From Bryobacter aggregatus MPL3 (lineage in GTDB: Bacteria > Acidobacteriota > Terriglobia > Bryobacterales > Bryobacteraceae): a stretch of 64,000 bases of DNA. The notes below the pieces were generated by a model. That model was not told the DNA's origin, searched no databases, and saw nothing but the letters and a program-made list of their open reading frames with translations. Below are positions 10,901-18,777 of this stretch, piece by piece (position 1 is the first letter of the stretch; each line of letters opens with the position of its first letter). The DNA is taken from contig NZ_JNIF01000003.1 in NCBI RefSeq assembly GCF_000702445.1, positions 1,240,001 to 1,304,000 of the forward strand, in the 5' to 3' direction. The position numbers were made by a program, and so were the translations under genes.

Positions 10901-11360
10901 TGTCATTGGCAAGATGGAGATCCGCGACGGCTGGACCGACCTCGGCGGCGACCGCTTCAACAAGGGCAATAGCGCCTCGGTCTTCACCGGGTCGAACAAC
11001 GGGCTGTCGAACTTCGCACTGCCCGGGGGCGCGGCCTGCACCACGACGGCGATTCCGGCTGGCTTTGATCGCAGCCTCTGCGACTTTAAGGTCGGCAACG
11101 CCGGCCGCAACATCGTCACCGGCACGCCGCTGCGCTGGACCACGGTGTCCGCGCAGAAGAACTTCCAGGTCAACGAGCGTTTCCGCGCTCAGTTGCGCTG
11201 GGACATGCAGAACGTCTTTAAGACCTTCAACTTCAACAACCCTGATTTGGTAGTCGATTTCCGCAATCCGCAGAACTTCGGCAAAGTCACCGGCGACCCC
11301 ACAACTGCCAACTTCGGTGGCCAACCGCTCATGAACCTCACGCTCATGCTGCAGTTCTAA
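7902..11360 (+). CDS. Second Oar-like TonB-dependent receptor
   Basis: 1152 residues from a GTG start, with AAGGGAG at 7890-7896 as the ribosome-binding site. The order of parts matches the preceding receptor. A signal peptide comes first (about 1-20), then a carboxypeptidase-regulatory-like domain (about 23-110: STITGRVTDSSGAIVPGVNV, NGEGLYRVPSLAPGDYRI). The plug follows (EYGHSAGGVISVVKKSGTNE near 220), then the barrel ending NLTLMLQF. Overall identity to the first copy looks low outside the domain signatures, so this is an old paralogue and not a recent duplication. The ligand is unknown. A strong bidirectional terminator follows at 11375. Confidence 0.9.
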   Translation: MFKRISITMLAVSLAILGQIGTSTITGRVTDSSGAIVPGVNVSIVQKATNITSTVQTNGEGLYRVPSLAPGDYRIVFEAGGFKKIVNETVELRTGDTLAVDALMPVGQASESVEIQSTTPLLETETSSTRTVMSGKVLYDLSLYQRYTNSTLSLVPGMTSGGYAYGGDLGSYHLAGQRSGAIGIFEDGVSASDPQGGTNTIRPLQNSIAEVNVISTVPPAEYGHSAGGVISVVKKSGTNELHGMGSWYGRTRRMAHRRYFDQKRTSDPYPGKPDGLPAFFMQPDGNISGPVVIPKLYNGKNRTFFFFGYQRLHEKKYAQVFQSVPTLDMLQGNFNFAGANTVYDPATTRQLADGSWARTPFPGNVIPSNRIDPVAKKVLALNPWVAPTSAGTPSNTGPTNNVLANEFARNFFNDYNLRIDHQLSTAFKINASYTRNDLSGFGRPTRFNESAGIFDAANGNYSPVITTNNSLGYTWIISPTLINDSRGGYFRRESATTTPSYGQDWAQKLGIPNSDKALMPAFNVYGMDGTTPSRTVNETISWRNDTTWIKSSHAFKFGYEILRFRLNSANLARYSSYYFSGVTAGLQGAGTTSIPNTGIDFAGFLTGYVNYANFNSELTSWLPRSSIHSFYFQDDWKISKTLTANIGIRYSNESPFNTKNGYMTNFDPNGTDPVSGLKGTFTHPTSGLNKRDNNNFNPRVGLAWHPLDRWVFRGGFGMYTVDVKFPSARGNFEEYVASSTQQSVPGNPTPAFQLSTGPAPINFIIRPNQTSPFIGANYSERTAEWWDPNLRNPYTLNFNAGTQYEFRRNYVLDLSYQGSAGVGLIERWQANTFPIDYFAGNSVQQNVVRGSAQNFRPFPQFGNVRFRSNFGHSTFHGGTVKVEKRYSKGMFFSTFYTFSKAIDSQDGDNDGTGVAPIQNRGLEKGRAGFDRNHRFVGTFNYELPFGLNKKWATHGWKKYALGGMSFSIVQTLESGNPLNFSYSNSPYVYYPSFAGSGRPDVIGKMEIRDGWTDLGGDRFNKGNSASVFTGSNNGLSNFALPGGAACTTTAIPAGFDRSLCDFKVGNAGRNIVTGTPLRWTTVSAQKNFQVNERFRAQLRWDMQNVFKTFNFNNPDLVVDFRNPQNFGKVTGDPTTANFGGQPLMNLTLMLQF

Positions 11361-11374
11361 ATCAACCTAAAAGC

Positions 11375-11405
11375 AAAGGGCGCAGACTGGAGTCTGCGCC
11401 CTTTT
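11375..11405. terminator. Bidirectional intrinsic terminator between convergent genes
   Basis: AAAGGGCGCAGACT at 11375-11388 and AGTCTGCGCCCTTT at 11391-11404 form a 14-bp perfect inverted repeat with a minimal loop, flanked by T-rich sequence on the plus strand and T-containing sequence on the minus strand. It sits between the plus-strand receptor and the minus-strand efflux-mutL operon and can serve both. Confidence 0.85.
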
Positions 11406-11412
11406 TCAATTG

Positions 11413-12132
11413 CTAAGATTCCAGCTTGATCGTCGGCTTCGTGTTCGGGAAGATCTTCTCGATCTGCGACGAACCATCGGCGTTCTTCGGTGGCTTCTTC
11501 ATCCCATAGGCATTCACCGGCTGCGAGCGATTCACCCACAGTGTGTAGTACAGATGATCGGCGCGCGGGTCGTCTGTATTCGGGTGCAACAACACCGTCA
11601 GCCCCAGGCTGTTCAGTTGTAGCCATGGCACCAAAGTCGGCAACAGATCGTTCGTGAAACCAAAGTAGAAGGACGGAGTTACATGTGGCCCGCGCGGCTC
11701 GAGATTCCAATTGCCCAACTCCACCGGAAAGCGCTCAGCCGACCACTTGCGCACCAGCGCCGCCTTCTCGTAGCTGTCCTCATCAAAGTAGAAGTGCGCG
11801 TGATAGCTCTTGATGTCGGTATAGGGCCGGGGAGCTTTCGGCAAGCCACCCTCTTCTCCCGGACGGACACCGCGCGGCCGGGTTGTCGCCTCTTTATAAG
11901 TCTCGTAGCCCCAGGGACTCTTGCCTTGATCGCGCGGAGGAACGATCGCCTGATAGCGAGGGTCCGCACTCGTGATCTCGTCAGCGGCCAAGACTTCCCC
12001 GCTTCCCAAAGCAGCCGTTACCAAACCACCAGCCGCAAGAATCAGATTCCGCCGCGAGGGCGCAACCAGATCTGCCCAATACTGGTCAACATCTGTGTTG
12101 GGAACAATCTTTTCTTCATCGTGGTCAGCCAT
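11413..12132 (-). CDS. DOPA 4,5-dioxygenase-family protein with a Tat-like signal
   Basis: About 239 residues. I place the start at the ATG at 12132 because AAGGAG lies at 12145-12140, 7 bases upstream; an in-frame start at 12174 lacks this. The C-terminal half carries the family motifs: YHAHFYFDEDSYEKAA, then GPHVTPSFYFGF, then LLHPNTDDPRADHLYYTLWV, with the His residues expected to bind iron. Family members cleave catechol rings or remain uncharacterised. The N-terminus has a twin-arginine-like motif followed by a hydrophobic run (SRRNLILAAGGLVTAALG, near residues 26-43), suggesting folded export, which is unusual for this family. It is the last gene of the efflux-mutL operon, 45 bases after mutL. 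The substrate is unknown. Confidence 0.75.
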   Translation of the reverse strand: MADHDEEKIVPNTDVDQYWADLVAPSRRNLILAAGGLVTAALGSGEVLAADEITSADPRYQAIVPPRDQGKSPWGYETYKEATTRPRGVRPGEEGGLPKAPRPYTDIKSYHAHFYFDEDSYEKAALVRKWSAERFPVELGNWNLEPRGPHVTPSFYFGFTNDLLPTLVPWLQLNSLGLTVLLHPNTDDPRADHLYYTLWVNRSQPVNAYGMKKPPKNADGSSQIEKIFPNTKPTIKLES

Positions 12133-12177
12133 GCAACATCTCCTTGCCACATAGCATACCAAATCCATAGACAATGC

Positions 12178-14094
12178 TCAGATTCGATGAAAGCCCTTCA
12201 GAATGTCCCGTGTGGAGTAGCGTAAGGCAATCGGCCTCCCGTGCGGACAGGCCATCGGATACTCGCACTTGGCCAGTTCTAACAGCAGATAGTCCATCTT
12301 CTGCTGGTCGAGCGGTGTATTGATCTTGATCGCCGCGCGGCAAGCGACGCTGGCGGCAATGTTGCGGCGCAGGTCTTCCACCGAAGACTTGCGCAACTCC
12401 GTCTCTGCGATATCGAGAATCTCATGGATCGCCTTTTCGATATCCCCTGGCCCCAAGCCAGTGGGCGCGGCCTGGATCGCGATGGTCCGGTTGCCGAAGG
12501 GCTCGGTCTCAAAGCCGGCCCGCGCCAGTTCTTCAGCGATCCGGGCATACTCCAAGTGCTGCCCCACGCTGAGCTCCATCACCATAGGCATGAGAAGCCG
12601 TTGCTGCTGCGCTTCTCGGCGGGCAAACTGCCGCAGCACCTGCTCAAACAGAATCCGCTCATGCGCCACATGCTGATCGATGATCCACAAACCATCACGG
12701 CCGGCCGCGATGATGAAGCTGTTGTGGATTTGCCCGATCGGCCGCAAATCGCCGAGTGAACCCATGCTCTCCATCTCCGTAGCCGAAGCAACGCCTGGCG
12801 GCAAAGGACCATGCGTATCGGGAATCCGCATCCGCGCCGGTGGCATCGTCGCTTGCGGAACGTCATTGAAGTCAAAGCGCTGCGGAGGCCCCGCCGGCAG
12901 GTCGAGCCGGAAGTTCGGAAGCGTACGCGGCTCTGGCGGCGGCCCGTCCGGAAACGGAACTACCATCTCCGAGTAGTCGGGTGCGGTGTTCTCGATCCGC
13001 TGCGTGAACTCGCTAAAGGGCAGCGACGAGGCGGGCTGCGTCTGGTAGCTCGGCAAGGGCAGGCTCGAGACTGGCTTCGATTCCATCAATTTGCCGCGAA
13101 CCGCATCGCGCACAAAGTCATGCACAAAGGAGCTATGGCGAAAGCGAACCTCGGTCTTCGACGGATGGACATTCACATCGACTTCGCCAAAATCGCAATC
13201 GAGAAACAGCAATGCAAAGGGATAGCAGGCCGGAGGAATAAGGTTGTGATAAGCGCTGGTAAGAGCATGCAGCAACAGCTTGTCACGAATCAGACGCCCA
13301 TTCACAAAGAGATAGATCGAATTGCGGTTCAGCTTCTGGATGTGCGGCTTTGAGACAAAGCCCGACAATGAAAACTTCTTCTGCTCCCCTTCAGGCGTTG
13401 ACAGCGATTTGGTCTCGGGGCCGAACTCCACCAGATCTTCGAGAATGCGATTCCCAAACACCTGAAAGACCCGTTCGAGCGCCGTACTCACCGGTGTCAC
13501 CCGCAGCAATTCGCTCGGGCCATGATGCAGTTCAAAGGACTTGTCTGGATGTGCGAGGCTGTAATGCGTCACCAGCGAGGCAATGTGCGCCAGCTCGGTC
13601 TGCTCGCTACGCAGAAACTTCTTGCGCGCCGGGACATTGAAGAAGAGGTCGCGAATCGTGAGGATCGTCCCGGCAGCGAGTCCCGCGTCCTCACACTTGA
13701 TCATCTTGCCGCCGCTGATCTCGACTCGTGTCCCGCTCGATTCGTCGCGCGAATGCGTCTCGAGAGTCAGCCGCGACACCGAACCGATCGACGGCAGCGC
13801 TTCCCCGCGAAAGCCGAGCGTGCCAATGCTCTCCAGATCATGGACAGAGCTCAATTTTGAGGTCGCATGACGCTCAAAGGCGAGCATCGCATCATCGCGC
13901 ATCATGCCCGACCCGTTGTCGGTGATGCGGATGAGGCGACGCCCGCCTGCTTCAATTTCAACCCGGATATCAGTCGAACCGGCATCGAGAGAATTCTCGA
14001 GTAATTCCTTGACGACGGAGGCCGGACGCTCCACCACTTCGCCAGCAGCGATCTGGTTGGCGACTGCGTCCGGCAGTACTTTGATTTTTCCCAC
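12178..14094 (-). CDS. mutL: DNA mismatch repair protein MutL
   Basis: 638 residues from a GTG codon directly after the stop of the upstream TolC-type gene. The N-terminal GHKL ATPase shows its motifs in order: VVKELLENSLDAG (about 26-38), ITDNGSGM (about 57), and GFRGEALPSIGSV (about 93). A proline-rich linker (about 340-440) leads to the C-terminal dimerisation and nuclease domain. There DQHVAHERILFE (473-484) fits the endonuclease motif DQHA(x2)E(x4)E with one A-to-V change, and ACPHGRP lies near 615. This points to a nicking MutL as in bacteria that lack MutH. It acts with MutS in mismatch repair. Lying inside an efflux operon is unusual. Confidence 0.97.
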   Translation of the reverse strand: MGKIKVLPDAVANQIAAGEVVERPASVVKELLENSLDAGSTDIRVEIEAGGRRLIRITDNGSGMMRDDAMLAFERHATSKLSSVHDLESIGTLGFRGEALPSIGSVSRLTLETHSRDESSGTRVEISGGKMIKCEDAGLAAGTILTIRDLFFNVPARKKFLRSEQTELAHIASLVTHYSLAHPDKSFELHHGPSELLRVTPVSTALERVFQVFGNRILEDLVEFGPETKSLSTPEGEQKKFSLSGFVSKPHIQKLNRNSIYLFVNGRLIRDKLLLHALTSAYHNLIPPACYPFALLFLDCDFGEVDVNVHPSKTEVRFRHSSFVHDFVRDAVRGKLMESKPVSSLPLPSYQTQPASSLPFSEFTQRIENTAPDYSEMVVPFPDGPPPEPRTLPNFRLDLPAGPPQRFDFNDVPQATMPPARMRIPDTHGPLPPGVASATEMESMGSLGDLRPIGQIHNSFIIAAGRDGLWIIDQHVAHERILFEQVLRQFARREAQQQRLLMPMVMELSVGQHLEYARIAEELARAGFETEPFGNRTIAIQAAPTGLGPGDIEKAIHEILDIAETELRKSSVEDLRRNIAASVACRAAIKINTPLDQQKMDYLLLELAKCEYPMACPHGRPIALRYSTRDILKGFHRI

Positions 14095-15801
14095 TCAGTT
14101 CGTACTAATACCACGCTCCGTCAGAAGGGTTCCGCCGCGGCGATAGAGGTTCAGCAAATTGCGCCGGTACTGCACGCTCTGCGTCACCAGATCACTCTGC
14201 GCCTGGGTCAGGGCATTCTGCGAATCAAGCAGGAAGAACAGCGTGATCGTGCCGAGTTCATAGCGCTTCTGGTCGGCCTCGACACGCTTCTGCGCGAGGT
14301 CTGCAGCGATCTTTGCGAGATCGACACTGGCCCGGCTATTCTCCACCTGGTTGATCGCCGTCAGCACATCGAGACGGACGTTCTGTTCGACTACGCGCAA
14401 GCGCAACTGGTCGAGCCGCTTGCTCACCACTGCATCGGCGTAGTTTGCCGAAGCATTGCGATCCTTGATCGGAAGACGAAGCTGCACGCCGCCGCCGATA
14501 ATCGGATAGCCGAAGCCCCACATCTGGCCGAGCGCATCGCCGATCCCCCCCGGAATCGTCGATACCACCGGGCTGGTGGTGCCGTCCGGATTGAAGATAT
14601 TCTGCCGTTGGATGAAAGGACCACCACGGCCCTGGATCGAATAGTTGCCAAACAGCGAGAAGTCCGGCTTCAGGCTGTCAGAAGTCACTTTGATGCCGAT
14701 CTCGTCGATATCCAACTGCTGGCGCTGATTCAGCAAGTCCGGCCGCAGGCGGATCGCATCGGCCACAATCGATTCCTTGTCAAAGGGAGTATTATCCGTC
14801 GGAGGCAGCACCGATTCCGTCAGGATGATCGGAAGTTTGCGCAGTTCCGGATCGAGATCGATTCCCATCTGGCGGCGCAAGGCATCCTCAGCCTGTGCCA
14901 GGCGATAACGCGCCTGCGTCACAAGAATCTCAGCGCGGGCATAGACGGCTTGCGGCTGGTAGATTTCGAGAGCCGGCAGGGCGCCTAATTCCAGTTCGCG
15001 CTGTGCGCGCTTCAGACTGGTGTCGGCCAGCGCCAGCGCCTGCTCCTGCACCTTCTGATTCTCGCGCGCACCAATCACGTCCCAATACGCGTTCTCCGCG
15101 TTGGTCAGCAACTGCTGCAACTGGTCCTGGAAGGCATACTCGTTGGCCCGCAGACGGGACTTGGCAAGTGTGATCGGAGCCCGCAGGATCGACAGGTCGC
15201 GGCCACGCCACAGGGGCTGGGTGAAGGCCAGATTGAGGTTCGACGAATAGGCTGGGTTCAAGCTGGCAAAGGTGCTATTGGTGCTGTTCTTGCTCGCCCC
15301 ATAGTTCACGCTGTACTGCGTGCCGGTGGGCGCCAGTTGCGACCAGTTCAGCGTTAAAGGCTGCGACAGGGTGGACACGGTCGTGGCTCCCGCCAGGGCG
15401 TCTGTTGCAGCGGTTTTGGAGCGTGTGCTGCCAAAACGCCCGACAAACTGCGGGTCGTACATGGAAAAGGCGCGGGTGATTGCGTTCTTCGGAATCTCCA
15501 AGGACAGCCGCTGGATCTGGATGTCCGTGTTGTTATTTAACGCGAGTTCCAGATACGCCTTCAGCGATAGCTCGAGCTTCTCGCCGACAACATGATCCTG
15601 CAACCGCACCGGCCCCTGAAGTTCAAACTTCGGAGTGTCCCGGCGGAAGATCGTCGCAAAGTAATTCTTGGTCCCGAATTGCGGGTAAGGCGAAAGCTCG
15701 GAGGAGTCATTGAAGACATTCGGAGCAGTGGTGGTAGTAGTGGTGGTCTGCCCGAACACACAGCAGCAGAGCAACACAGAAGTGCTAATAGTACGGAGCA
15801 T
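14095..15801 (-). CDS. TolC-family outer-membrane efflux protein
   Basis: About 568 residues from the ATG at 15801, where a signal peptide begins (MLRTISTSVLLCCCVFGQ). A longer frame upstream lacks protein character and would overlap the permease gene. A Thr-rich stretch follows the signal, then two repeats of long alpha-helices typical of the outer-membrane channel: LELALNNNTDIQIQRLSLEI near 110, and a second half with IRLRPDLLNQRQQLDIDEIG. The protein should form the outer-membrane exit duct for the adaptor and permease proteins encoded just upstream. The gene starts one base after the permease stop and ends immediately before the mutL GTG. Confidence 0.92.
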   Translation of the reverse strand: MLRTISTSVLLCCCVFGQTTTTTTTAPNVFNDSSELSPYPQFGTKNYFATIFRRDTPKFELQGPVRLQDHVVGEKLELSLKAYLELALNNNTDIQIQRLSLEIPKNAITRAFSMYDPQFVGRFGSTRSKTAATDALAGATTVSTLSQPLTLNWSQLAPTGTQYSVNYGASKNSTNSTFASLNPAYSSNLNLAFTQPLWRGRDLSILRAPITLAKSRLRANEYAFQDQLQQLLTNAENAYWDVIGARENQKVQEQALALADTSLKRAQRELELGALPALEIYQPQAVYARAEILVTQARYRLAQAEDALRRQMGIDLDPELRKLPIILTESVLPPTDNTPFDKESIVADAIRLRPDLLNQRQQLDIDEIGIKVTSDSLKPDFSLFGNYSIQGRGGPFIQRQNIFNPDGTTSPVVSTIPGGIGDALGQMWGFGYPIIGGGVQLRLPIKDRNASANYADAVVSKRLDQLRLRVVEQNVRLDVLTAINQVENSRASVDLAKIAADLAQKRVEADQKRYELGTITLFFLLDSQNALTQAQSDLVTQSVQYRRNLLNLYRRGGTLLTERGISTN

Positions 15802-15802
15802 A

Positions 15803-17062
15803 TTATTCGTAGCGAATGGCCTCAATAGGATCCAGTTTGGCGGCCTGCATGGCCGGATAAATACCGAAGACAAGTCCGATGCCGACCGAGACGCCGAAGG
15901 CAACGACAATCGACGAGGTGGTAACAACGGTCGACCATCCGGCCGCCGTCGCGATCACCTTCGACAGCGTAAAGCCAAAGGCAATGCCGATCAGCCCGCC
16001 GAGCATCGAGATCAGCAAGGCTTCCATCAAGAATTGCCGGACGATGTCGACTTGTCTCGCGCCGATGGCGCGGCGGATGCCGATCTCCTTGGTGCGCTCG
16101 AGCACCGTCGCCAGCATGATGTTCATGATGCCGATGCCGCCCACCAACAGAGAAATGCCGGCGATGCAAAGCATCACGACGCTGAAGATGAAGGAGGTGC
16201 GGCGGCGCTGTTCGAGCAAGCCCGCAGGCACGATCGTGTTGTAATCGCCCGCATCCTTGTGGGTGGAATCGAGTAGCGATCGGACAATACCCGAAATCTC
16301 GATCGAGTCCGCAGTCGGCAACACCCGCATGTAGATGCCGTCAATCTCGTCTTTCAAAAAGCTGTTGTTGTCTTCAAAGCGCCGCATCACGGTGTTCAGC
16401 GGCGAGATGATGAGATTGTTGCGGTTGGAGACTTCAGCGCCTTCCGAATCCGAATCTGCCGTCGCCTGTTGCGACAACACACCGATCACTTGCAGCCAGG
16501 TGTCATTCACCTTCACAAACTTGCCCACGGCGGGCTCATAGCCCAGCAGATTCACCTTCGCCGTTTCGCCCAGCACGCACACGGGCGCCGAAGTATCGTT
16601 GTCCTGTTCGTTGAAGAAGCGGCCTTCGGTCACCTTCAGGCTGTTGATAATGAGATAGCTTGGCTCGACGCCAATCAGCAGCGGTGTCTCGGCCGAGGTC
16701 TTCGGCAACACCTTCAATGGCTTAAAGCGCTTGCGGGGAGTCGAAGCTTCGAGCCCCTGTACATTCTCTTTGATCGCGCGGTAGTCGCGGAAAGTCAAGC
16801 CGGGCGAAACCAGACGGCGCGCCTGCAACTCGTTGCGGTCCACCGCTTCCTTCGCCTCGACAATGATGTTGTTCACACCGAGCAAGTCGATGTAGCTCAT
16901 CATCTCCTTCTGTGCGCCGGCTGTGATGGACAACATGGCCACCACCGCGCCCACGCCGAAGATCATGCCCAACATCGTCAGCATGCTGCGCAACTTGTGC
17001 ACGAGCAGGCTGCTGAGGCCCATGTAAAGCTCGGGCAAAATGCCCTGGAAAATACCCTTCAT
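15803..17062 (-). CDS. MacB-type ABC transporter permease (FtsX fold)
   Basis: 419 residues. It has an N-terminal transmembrane helix (about 20-45, HKLRSMLTMLGMIFGVGAVV) and a large periplasmic MacB core domain (about 50-280). Three C-terminal helices follow (about 290-400), containing LVGGIGIMNIMLATVLERTKEIGIRRAIGA in two adjoining pieces, the hallmark of MacB/FtsX permeases. The N-terminal ATPase found in full MacB is absent, and no ATPase gene occurs in this operon, so the motor must come from elsewhere. It follows three adaptor genes and precedes the TolC-type gene by one base, consistent with a tripartite MacAB-TolC-like exporter. Substrate unknown. Confidence 0.92.
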   Translation of the reverse strand: MKGIFQGILPELYMGLSSLLVHKLRSMLTMLGMIFGVGAVVAMLSITAGAQKEMMSYIDLLGVNNIIVEAKEAVDRNELQARRLVSPGLTFRDYRAIKENVQGLEASTPRKRFKPLKVLPKTSAETPLLIGVEPSYLIINSLKVTEGRFFNEQDNDTSAPVCVLGETAKVNLLGYEPAVGKFVKVNDTWLQVIGVLSQQATADSDSEGAEVSNRNNLIISPLNTVMRRFEDNNSFLKDEIDGIYMRVLPTADSIEISGIVRSLLDSTHKDAGDYNTIVPAGLLEQRRRTSFIFSVVMLCIAGISLLVGGIGIMNIMLATVLERTKEIGIRRAIGARQVDIVRQFLMEALLISMLGGLIGIAFGFTLSKVIATAAGWSTVVTTSSIVVAFGVSVGIGLVFGIYPAMQAAKLDPIEAIRYE

Positions 17063-17067
17063 GGCGC

Positions 17068-18768
17068 TTACATGCCTCCCTTGCCGCCAGGCAGCGCGGC
17101 AGCCGCACCACCGCTTTTCTGGTCACCCTTTTTCTTGTCACCCGGCTTTGCTTCCGGGTCCGCCAGCGCGATGGTTTCCCCCACCGCGACCCCACTGGCA
17201 ATGATCATGACGCTCTCGCTGCGCTTCAAAGGCTTGATCTCACGCGGCTCAAAGCGATTGCCGTTCTTCACGTAGACGATCTGCTTGCCGTCCTTCTCAA
17301 AGACGGACTGGATAGGCACATGGATCGCATTCGGCACCTTGTCGACGACGATTTCCACGTCAGCCAACAGACCGGGGCGTAACAAAACGTCGAGTTGATT
17401 GTCTTCATCAGGAGGAACTGGGAGCCGGGCGTTGTCGAGATCTTTCTGCGACACCATGATGCCCCCCACATTGAACAGTCCCGCAAGGCGATGCCCGCCG
17501 CCACCACTGGATGCGGCAATCAATCCAAGCTTCTGCAGATCCGCATCCACCTTGGCGTTGACGGCCTTGCGCTCTTCTGGACGGAGTTCCGCCAGCACCT
17601 TCCCATTGGCATACTTCGCCACCAGTTCCTTGCGCTTCTTGGTCAATTCATCGGCCACATTTCCATCGGGCGCTGCGCTGGCATTTGTCTGGAGCGGGGC
17701 CTTGTGCCGATTCGTTTCGGCCTGCGCGAGAATCCGGCTGATCTGGGTCTCGTTTGCCCCCAACGCCTTCAACAATTGGTGCATCTCAATCGAGAACAGC
17801 ACATCGAACTTCTTAGCCGGGTCTGCGCTGAACATATTGGAAGACGCGGTGCCGCTCAAAGACTTGATCTTGCCCGTAAATTTCTTGTCGGGCAGCGCAT
17901 CAAGGTGCATCGATACATCCTGGCCTTCCGTCAGATTGGCGCGGTCTAACTCGCCCACCTTCGCCACCACCTCCAGCTCCGAGAGGTCGAGGATGTCAGC
18001 CACCTGCATGCCGGGTTGCACTTGATCGCCTTCGCGGATATCCGGCAAGGTCATCCCGAACATCATGACCGTCGAACGGTTCGGCTTGATCGCCACCAGT
18101 CCGCTCATCGGGGCAATCAACTTCACCTGGGCCAGACGTTGATTTTCACGATTCAATTCAAGCGTCGCTTTATTGCGCTTCTCTCCGAGTACGGCCAGTT
18201 CAGCCTGCGCCTGCTCCCGGCGGCTCTTGATGTCGCTTTCGAGCTGGGCTAAGCGCCGCTTGGATTCCTCGAGCGTCAACAGATTCTTCTTCGCGTCAAT
18301 TGCGCTGATCAGCTCATTACGCTTCACTTCCAGTTCCGCACGCCGGACAGCGTAGCGCGAGCGCAGCAATTCCACCTGATCCTGGTTGTCGCGAATCGCC
18401 AGATCGGCCTGCGCCTTCTTTACTTGCTCATCGATTTGATCGAGTTCGAGCTGCTTTTCTTCGAGACGCGAAATCACTTCGGCGTCGTCAAACTCAACGA
18501 TCAAATCCTTCTCGCGCGCCATGGAACCAAGCGTGGCGAGTTTGGTCACTTGCACCGTACCAAACAGATTCGGTGCGGTGAGCGTTGCGCTGCGAACCGC
18601 GCGCAGTTCCCCGCGCGCAAAGCTTCGCACCACCACATCTCCTTGCTTCACCTTGGCGGTTGCTGTGGTTTCCTGCCGCTGGGGCAGTTGTTGGTACACG
18701 CGGAAGGCGGCATAACCCGCCCCCACGACTGCCAACAGGATGACGAGTCTCAAAATCAGTTTTCGCAT
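17068..18768 (-). CDS. HlyD/MacA-type periplasmic adaptor (third of three)
   Basis: 566 residues with one N-terminal membrane anchor (about 4-22). Half of the barrel-sandwich domain is at about 40-95 (GSMAREKDLIVEFDDAEV), followed by a long coiled coil (about 95-215). The returning half comes next (VKLIAPMSGLVAIKPN). An inserted charged segment (about 350-440, KRKELVAKYANGKVLAELRP) lies before the C-terminal domain. The C-terminus is low-complexity Gly/Ala/Lys. It is expected to bridge the inner-membrane permease and the TolC-type duct. It lies 5 bases before the permease gene and 9 after the previous adaptor. The insert is unusual for the family. Confidence 0.88.
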   Translation of the reverse strand: MRKLILRLVILLAVVGAGYAAFRVYQQLPQRQETTATAKVKQGDVVVRSFARGELRAVRSATLTAPNLFGTVQVTKLATLGSMAREKDLIVEFDDAEVISRLEEKQLELDQIDEQVKKAQADLAIRDNQDQVELLRSRYAVRRAELEVKRNELISAIDAKKNLLTLEESKRRLAQLESDIKSRREQAQAELAVLGEKRNKATLELNRENQRLAQVKLIAPMSGLVAIKPNRSTVMMFGMTLPDIREGDQVQPGMQVADILDLSELEVVAKVGELDRANLTEGQDVSMHLDALPDKKFTGKIKSLSGTASSNMFSADPAKKFDVLFSIEMHQLLKALGANETQISRILAQAETNRHKAPLQTNASAAPDGNVADELTKKRKELVAKYANGKVLAELRPEERKAVNAKVDADLQKLGLIAASSGGGGHRLAGLFNVGGIMVSQKDLDNARLPVPPDEDNQLDVLLRPGLLADVEIVVDKVPNAIHVPIQSVFEKDGKQIVYVKNGNRFEPREIKPLKRSESVMIIASGVAVGETIALADPEAKPGDKKKGDQKSGGAAAALPGGKGGM

Positions 18769-18777
18769 GGCTACCGT

